Part shown: positions 57,900 to 64,000 of the stretch, one piece after another
How positions within the stretch are numbered: the stretch's first letter is position 1
How the letters are laid out: each line of letters opens with the position of its first letter
From: Leptidea sinapis
Lineage: Eukaryota; Arthropoda; Insecta; Lepidoptera; Pieridae
DNA: 64,000 nucleotides
Reading direction: 5' to 3'
Assembly (NCBI RefSeq): GCF_905404315.1
Contig: NC_066286.1
Location: 565,501-629,500, forward strand
Translations under genes and position numbers: made by a program
Notes under the pieces: model-generated
Told to the model about the DNA's origin: nothing
The model's database searches: none
The model's input: only the letters and a program-made list of their open reading frames with translations

Positions 57900-58240
57900 A
57901 TCTGTACTTTCAGCTGACTTTGTAGTTTTTTCCTTTCTTCTATGACTTAGCGGGGGAAATCTTGTTTTTTGGCGGTCGTATTTTGTCTGACTTTTTTCCC
58001 GAACGTCTTATGTTTTCTTTATCTTATTTTGGTCAGTTTTCTTTCATGTGCTCATTTATCAAATCGATCATTTTGTTTTGAAGATCAAAATATTTTTTTT
58101 CTGTTTCATCCACCCCAAAAAGTACCGCATTTTTCTTCCTCGTAAGCCTTTCAAGATGTTGAATTCTTTGCTCTCTTCTTCTATAATTTTTTCGAATTTT
58201 AACTGCAATTCCAAAGATACAAGTTTTTCGATTATATAGA
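57900..58240 (-). mobile_element. LINE ORF1-like fragment
   Basis: The minus strand encodes a basic coiled-coil-like stretch, ERLTRKKNAVLFGVDETEKK, then LQNKMIDLINEHMKEN. After a stop come NIRRSGKK and DFPR, the order seen in L1-type ORF1 or N-terminal LINE regions (RKKNIV-x-GV, the RRxG box). Interrupted by stops. Confidence 0.6.
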
Positions 58241-58600
58241 TATATAGTAGATATTATTGTAAGTATTTGTAAGTAATGATTTAGAAATGTATTTTGAAAA
58301 ATTTGCACGTCATAAATGTGGCAAATATGTTCTTTATATTATTTATAAAACATCAATTTTCAATGTTCTTTCGACTAAACTGACATGTTTCGTCGTCGTT
58401 GTGTCAAAATTAAAAAACTAGCAAAACCAATGTACCGAGATAATTGCGAATTAGTGTTTTTTTTTTTCAACAAAAATGGCGGTAACTTTTTAATAATATA
58501 AGCGACGCACAATTATGGTGCTATTATTATAGAAAACTGCCAATAGAAAATTATTTAGTTCTGCCATAACTCTGTTTAGTATTTTATACGTAATTACTAG

Positions 58601-58919
58601 CTGACCCAGCAAACGTTGTATTGCCGATATTAAAATCGCGATACAAAAGTAACTGTTGATCGTAGATGGGTGAAAATTTGAAGTTATATGAATTTTTTAA
58701 TGCCACATTATAAAAAAATAAAAACAAAAAATTTCGTTCAAAAATTAAAAAAAACATTTTAAGGGTGAACAACCCTTATTACTTAGGGGTATGAAAAATA
58801 GATGTTGGCCGATTCTCAGACCTATTAAATATGCTCACAAAATTTCATGAGAATCGGTCAAGCCGTTTCGGAGGAGTACGAGAACGAACATTGTGACACG
58901 AGAATTTTATATATAAGAT
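58601..58919 (+). repeat. Dispersed repeat TAGCTGACCCAGCAAACGTT
   Basis: A common insect repeat: begins as given, contains AATCGGTCAAGCCGTTTCGG near 58853 and ends GACACGAGAATTTTATATAT. Related short pieces are at 15808 and 42430. Non-coding here. Confidence 0.7.
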
Positions 58920-59127
58920 TTAGTTCTTACCATTAGTTATTGATTTTATCCACATACTCAATATAATTATGAGAGTATATTGAGATCGATAACTACAGCT
59001 TTTGCCTTCTGTCACATTTTTTTCCAAATTTCCACAGACTTATTGAATTAAGTACTTAACTAATCTAATAATTTATGTCAAGCTGAGAGAGGGGGTGACC
59101 TCCTTTTCATTTATTTCCTAAATTAAC

Positions 59128-60462
59128 GAGCAGCTTTCCACTTACCCGACTGGAACACGCAAGTTCTGGTCGTTGTCGAAAACTGCTCTTGGTAACTTCA
59201 ACCAGCCGTTCGTGCTGGCGTTGCACATGAGGAATGACACCCTGGCCCATACATCAAAAGAGAAAGCCTTCTGTGCGCTCTTTTTGCCGCCAACTTGCTT
59301 CTTGACGACAACGGAAAAGTACCGCCAACCACCCTGCGGTGTCAGAGCTCTATGGCTGAAGTACTGTTCATACAGAAAACTGTTCGGCGAGCAATGTTTT
59401 AGTTGAACGTCAAGAAATCGTGCGGGCTGGATAGTATTTCTCCAATCATGCTCAGAACGTGTACCCCTGATTTGACGCCGGTGCTAAAGCGTTTATTTCG
59501 GCACTCATATTCAAAAGGCGTCGTCCCTGATTTATGGAAGCCAGCCCTTGTCCATCCGGACCAAAATAAAACGAAACAGTTCGAATCCGACAAACTAGAG
59601 GCCTATAGCTATTACCTCCCTGCTCTCCACAATCATGGAGAGCATAATTAACCACCAGTTCTTGGTATAACTAGAAGGTCAACAGTTGATCAACGACCGA
59701 CAGTACAGCTTTTGCCACGGTCGGTCGGCAGGCGATCTTCTGGTATACCTAACACATAGATGGGCGGTGACTATCGAAAGCAAGGGGGAAGGCCTGGCAG
59801 TTAGCCTGGATATAGCGAAGGAATTTGATTGTGTATCACTCTGGGCACTTCTCTCAAAACTTCCATCATTTGGGCTTTCCGAGCGCTTATGCAAGTGGAC
59901 CTCTAGCTTCCTCACTGAGGTCGTTGTCAACGGTTATTGCTCGACACCGAAGCCCATAAACGCTGGAGTGTCCCAAGGCTGTATGCTATCTCCTACACTG
60001 TTTCTTCTGCATATCAATGATATTATTTTGGACACCTCCAATATACATTGCTATGCATGCGACAGTACTGGTGATACCTTATACATGGGACATGCAGGTC
60101 TCTCTCGGGATATTGTTGACCAGTGCCGGGAGAAACTTGTGTCGTCTATCGAGTCCTCTTTTGAGAAGGTCGCGGAATGGGGTAAATTGAACCTTATCCA
60201 ATTTAACCCCAAGAAGACTCAAGTTTGCGCGTTTACCTTTAAAAGAACCCCATTTGTAGTATCACCGCTTTTTGACAACACTTCTCTTACAGCCTCGCCT
60301 AGCATCAGAATTCTGGGTCTCGAAATCTCGAGCGATTGCCAATTGCCGCGGTCATCTTAGAGCAAAGCCAAATTGGCTTCGAAAAAACTGAGCTTCATAA
60401 ATACAGCATGGCAATACTTCAAGCCGGCCAACATTCAAGCGCTCTACAAAGCGCAAGTCCGG
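59128..60462 (+). mobile_element. LINE reverse-transcriptase fragment, broken
   Basis: Covers the RT from its start (SCGLDSISPIMLRTC, VVPDLWKPALVHP) through QYSFCHGRSAGDLL, motif A (AVSLDIAKEFDCVSL), motif B (NAGVSQGCMLSPTLF) and motif C to the part shared with 50330. Two frame changes occur (near 59400 and 59640). Two catalytic sites are abnormal: motif C reads YACDS where the family has two adjacent Asp, and motif A has lost its usual Ala-Phe-Asp context (KEFDC). The end at about 60462 is an abrupt cut. Confidence 0.92.
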
Positions 60463-60494
60463 CCACATACATTTACAAACTCGTACATACACTG

Positions 60495-60690
60495 TAGCCA
60501 TTCCATTTATTTTCCCGGTGGTAATTTTTTTAAGCTACTTTTTATTTCTTTAAAAATAAAACGTCTGCGTAAGAATTCTTTTTGTTGTTTAAGATCTTCT
60601 TCTCCCCAGTATTCATTGCAAATTTTAATGCGGTTGGTGTGGGAGAATGATTCTGAACATTTAAAACTGCAATTAGTGTAACGTGAATGT
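60495..60690 (-). other. Unidentified coding remnant
   Basis: The minus strand is open for about 40 codons (SHTNRIKICNEYWGEEDLK, KEFLRRRFIFKEIKSSLKK). Its composition suggests real former coding sequence, perhaps of a retroelement, but I do not recognise the family. Confidence 0.35.
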
Positions 60691-62344
60691 TCGTAAGACT
60701 CTTAAGTATTTTAGCCAGATTAATTTTTCGTTCTCGGTCTTCATAACATCTTCTCTTTACTTACATTTCTTTATTTCTTTTCCACTTTTTAGAGTCTGAT
60801 TTCTTCTATCTCACATTTTTCATTTCAGTTTCTGATAAAATATCTTTATTTTTCCCTTTTGATAAAATATCTTGTATTGACTCAGCATCAGTAGTTTCTT
60901 CTATAATAAAATTTTGTTTACTTGATAAGAATTATTTTTAACTCTTGAAGGCAGCTGTTGCACCAATTTTTCACTTTTTGTTGTGTTAGTATTTATTTTG
61001 ACTTGATATTTAGTCATTAATTCTATTCGTAAACAACGACACAACGATTTTGTGTGAAATATTTTTTGTTCTTTTTCTGTTTTAAAATTGTTGTACTATC
61101 AGAATTTTAAATTTTCGTCTTCATATAAGTTCTTCGTCTGTCTGTGCCAAAATATTAACACCTTAAATATTACTTGGAGGTCGGACTGGCAGATCATTCA
61201 TGAATATAGAAAAAAAGTTATATATTATATTATTATAAACTTATATTTATTTATATATATCACATAATAGAACTTATTTAGTAACGGTCATACATATTGA
61301 TGATAAACTCAAACATTTACCAATAAGTGAAATTATTTAGTTTTGACATGTTATAAATGTCACAGGACCATAAGAGATAATTGTGGCAGAACTAAATAAA
61401 AGAACTTATTGATTTTATTAAAAGTTTTTTAGTGAATTTGCTACAGATATTTATTTATTTCCTACGTTATTAAGTTTTGCCACGCAAATGATGTAGTATC
61501 ATAGTGTTACTATTTATTTATGTCACAAATATTGTAAAACGTGATTATTTTTGTGAATTTCGAAACGATTGCAACTTCAACTAACCAAAAAATCGAGCGT
61601 AATTTCGACTTTAGGAATAACCAATAAAGTGATTTTTGCAAAAAGTACTACTTATTTAGTTTTGACACAACGGCGACGGTTTAAGCGAATAAAAACTTTG
61701 TCTTCATATAATTTTTAAGTCATTGGTAATACTTTTTTCATTTCTTTAAATCATATGATTGTGCTTCAAAATTCGAATTAAAGTTTTCAACCATTTGTTC
61801 ATTGTACCTAATCAGCGAGTCATTTGTTATCGGTTGAAATTCGCCACCTAGCGGACCTGTCTAGCACTAACACTAACACCCTTTTACACCAACGTGTCGG
61901 CGTAAAGAATCCACGCAGGAAGTTCAGCGTCGTTCGCTAGATGGCAAAGCATGTAATAACGCTGTGATTATGCAGAATATTAATGTACAATAATAATTAT
62001 TATGTATATTTCACTTTTACTAATATTCAAATTGACGACTGTCACACTCTTATTTAAATATAATTTGCAAAAACTGATAGGTCATACACTGTTCTTACTT
62101 CGAATTTTTGCTCTTTTCTATGTTATAATGTTACACTTTTTTGTTTCCTTGAAGTTTGGATCACTTTTTTATAAATATTTGTTTACGGTTACGGAGGTTA
62201 CGGTACAATTTTTAAATATTTTTTTGCTACACATACTTACTACATATATACTATGTAAAAACGGTAACTGTCTCATTCATAATCACTTAGCGGAGATTTG
62301 AAACATCGCTAATACTATACGCCTTTAATCAAAAAAAACCTTTG
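60691..62344. other. AT-rich DNA without identified genes
   Basis: Bases 61384-61405 and 61650-61675 are inverted matches of 58548-58575 and 58395-58420 (GTTTTGACACAACGGCGACG against CGTCGTCGTTGTGTCAAAAT). The region 58320-61690 might therefore be one large TIR-bounded or foldback unit. A hydrophobic open frame at 62002-62301 has no recognisable features of a gene. Confidence 0.4.
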
Positions 62345-63237
62345 TTTTTCACATTATAACGTATTTTATTTTTAAAATAATATTTTTAGGGTCCTATGGA
62401 GTAAAAATAACAGCTGTTGTCTTTATAAATTCTTTTAATAACAGAATTCAACAATTTTAGAATATACCTACTGCAGAAACTAAGGTACATAAGCAATTAA
62501 TTTTTTTTTAACAAAATGAAATTTCTAATAAAAATGAATTTATTCTGAAAGAATAGGATAATTTAATACAAAGTATGGCCCCCTCTGCTATTCAGAACTT
62601 GTCGGCAACGATTATTCATTGAATTAATGAGACTGTTTATGTCATCTTGCGGTATTCGCTCCCAATGGATTTGTAGCAAATCCTTCAGCTGTTGGGTTGT
62701 TGTCACTCCGTCCAAGGCCTTCAAAACACGTCTCTGGAGCATGTCCCATGCGTGCTTGATGGGGTTGAGGTCTGGTGATTGTGCAGGCCAGGGCAATACC
62801 CGGACGTTCTCCGTTGCCAAGTATTGACTGGTTCGCCGAGCTGTATCTGAACGCGCATTGTCATGCATTAACGTAAAATCGGAGCCAAATGTTTGTGCAA
62901 ATGGATGGATATAGGGTCTGAGAATATCCTCAATGTAATTTTCAGCGTTCATGTGATGGCGTCATTTGAGCTCAGTTCGCCTGTTCTTTATAATACCCGC
63001 CCATACCATAAATGTTGAGCCGCTGTATGGATAAACTTCCTGAATAAACCTGAGCCTTTCAGTATTTCCAAGCCGACGGTACACTCGCACCCTTCTTGTA
63101 TCTGGCTTAAACCCGAATCGCGACTCATCGGAAAACATAATTTTATCCCATTGTTCCTGGGTCCATGTTCTGCGTTCTCTTCACCATTCATTTCGACGAG
63201 CGCGATGCCCTAATGTACTAATTTAAATTTAAGTATG
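62345..63237 (-). mobile_element. Tc1-like element, decayed copy 1 of a tandem pair
   Basis: The minus strand encodes, across several frame breaks, FSDESRFGFKPD (first catalytic Asp), a strand-rich part, LMHDNARSDTARRTSQYL (second Asp) and SPDLNPIKHAWDMLQRRV. The third catalytic residue, normally Glu or Asp, is Lys. The C-terminus ends RQVLNSRGGHTLY. The non-coding 3' flank (62345-62560) is repeated at 63238-63475. Confidence 0.88.
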
Positions 63238-64000
63238 GTTTTTCACATTATAACGTTGTATTTTATTTTTAAAATAATATTTTTAGGCTCCTATGATGTA
63301 AAAATAACAGCTGTTGTCTTTTTAAGTTCTTTTAATAACAGAAATTAGCAATATTAGAATATACTGCACAAACTAAGGTACATAAGCAACTAAACATAAT
63401 TTAAATAAAATGAAATTTGTAAAGAAAATTAATTTATTGTGAAAGAAGAGGATAATTTAATACAAGGTATGGCCTCCTCTGCAATTCAGAACTTGTCGGC
63501 AACGATTATTCATTGAATTAATGAGACTGTTTAAGTCATCTTGCGGTATTCGCTCCCAATGGAATTGTAGCAAATCCTCCAGCCGTTGGGTTGTTGTCAC
63601 GTCTCTGGAGCATGTCCCATGCGTGATCTATGAAGTTGAGGTCTGACGATTGTGCAGGCCAGGGAAATACCCGGACGTTCTCCGTTGCCAAGAATTGACT
63701 GGTTCGTCGAGCTGTATGTGAACGCGCATTGACATGCATTAACGTAAAATAAAACGTAAAAAAATAAATAAACGGAGCCAAAGGTTTGTGCAAATGGATG
63801 GACTGAATGATGATGGAGATGGACAAAATATTCTCAAGATAATTTTCAGCGCTCATGTTTCCATTAACAAAAACGAGCTCAGTTCGCCTGTTCTTCATAA
63901 TACCCACCCATACCATAACTGTTGAGCCGCTGTATGGATGAACTTCCTGAATACACCTGAGCCTTTCAGTATTTCCGTGCCGACGGTACACTCGCACCCT
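63238..64000 (-). mobile_element. Tc1-like element, decayed copy 2 of the tandem pair (runs off the window)
   Basis: Related to copy 1, but with a deletion after DMLQRR, the second Asp changed to Val (LMHVNARSH), Asp at the third catalytic position (FIDHAWD), and an AT-rich insertion before LMHVN. From 63690 to 64000 it is practically identical to the fragment in intron 2 of gene D (45027-45335). The N-terminal part lies beyond the window. Confidence 0.88.

Noticed and set aside
62002..62301. Hydrophobic 99-codon frame as a membrane protein gene
   Set aside because: AT-rich DNA readily gives Leu/Phe/Ile-rich frames; there is no start context, no homologue recognised and no neighbouring exon.
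1..64000. CRISPR arrays, rRNA genes, bacterial operons or integrated viral genomes
   Set aside because: No regularly spaced short repeats, no rRNA-like segments, no ribosome-binding-site gene strings; the only retrovirus-like coding is the truncated gypsy-type gag and integrase end.

Overview
This is animal nuclear DNA, almost certainly from a moth or butterfly. The genes are split by GT-AG introns and the sequence is AT-rich. Most of it is transposon debris of kinds typical of Lepidoptera: a Lep1-type non-autonomous Helitron starting TCCCTA and ending CTAGT, jockey/CR1-like LINE 3' ends, Tc1, mariner and hAT elements, a tRNA-derived SINE, and a dispersed repeat starting AACCGACTTC. No bacterial-type operons, rRNA, CRISPR arrays or functional tRNA genes were seen.

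The only convincing host genes are a cluster of small three-exon genes for secreted single-domain Kazal-type protease inhibitors. All share one plan: exon 1 of 16 nt, exon 2 of 130 nt in every intact copy, and exon 3 carrying the last half-loop, with introns in phases 1 and 2. The copies are A (2462-3912, +), A' (11115-12565, -, a mirror duplicate of A), B (15574-22680, +), C (about 29025-36784, +, a pseudogene) and D (42215-45728, +). B, C and D share promoter, intron and 3' flanking sequence and so arose by tandem segmental duplication; the copies have since been enlarged by different transposon insertions.

Layout. Bases 1-15408 form a giant near-perfect palindrome built from a 6,119-bp unit. 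There is one full forward unit, 1,131 bp of a second forward unit, a head-to-head turn at 7250/7251, about 1,650 bp of an inverted unit, a full inverted unit, and about 380 bp of a further inverted one. Each full unit holds one Kazal gene plus LINE fragments. Bases 15409-24840 are duplicon B, with a mariner, a second TIR element and a Helitron in intron 1 and a 1.85-kb foldback insertion behind the gene. Bases 24840-28900 hold LINE pieces, a double-hairpin MITE and a hAT remnant. Bases 28900-37260 are duplicon C, whose exon 1 region meets a jockey-like RT fragment and which also carries a gutted Ty3/gypsy element. Bases 37260-41930 hold a nearly intact Tc1 element and an internally deleted hAT element with a perfect 8-bp target duplication. 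Bases 41930-45880 are duplicon D. Bases 45880-64000 contain no convincing host gene: they hold LINE, SINE and Tc1 fragments, nested hairpin MITEs and unassigned AT-rich DNA.

The Kazal paralogues probably act as extracellular inhibitors of serine proteases. The reactive-site (P1) residue predicted from the Kazal cysteine register differs between copies (Ser in A, Pro in B, Arg in D), suggesting divergence in target. All calls come from reading the sequence; no database search was possible.
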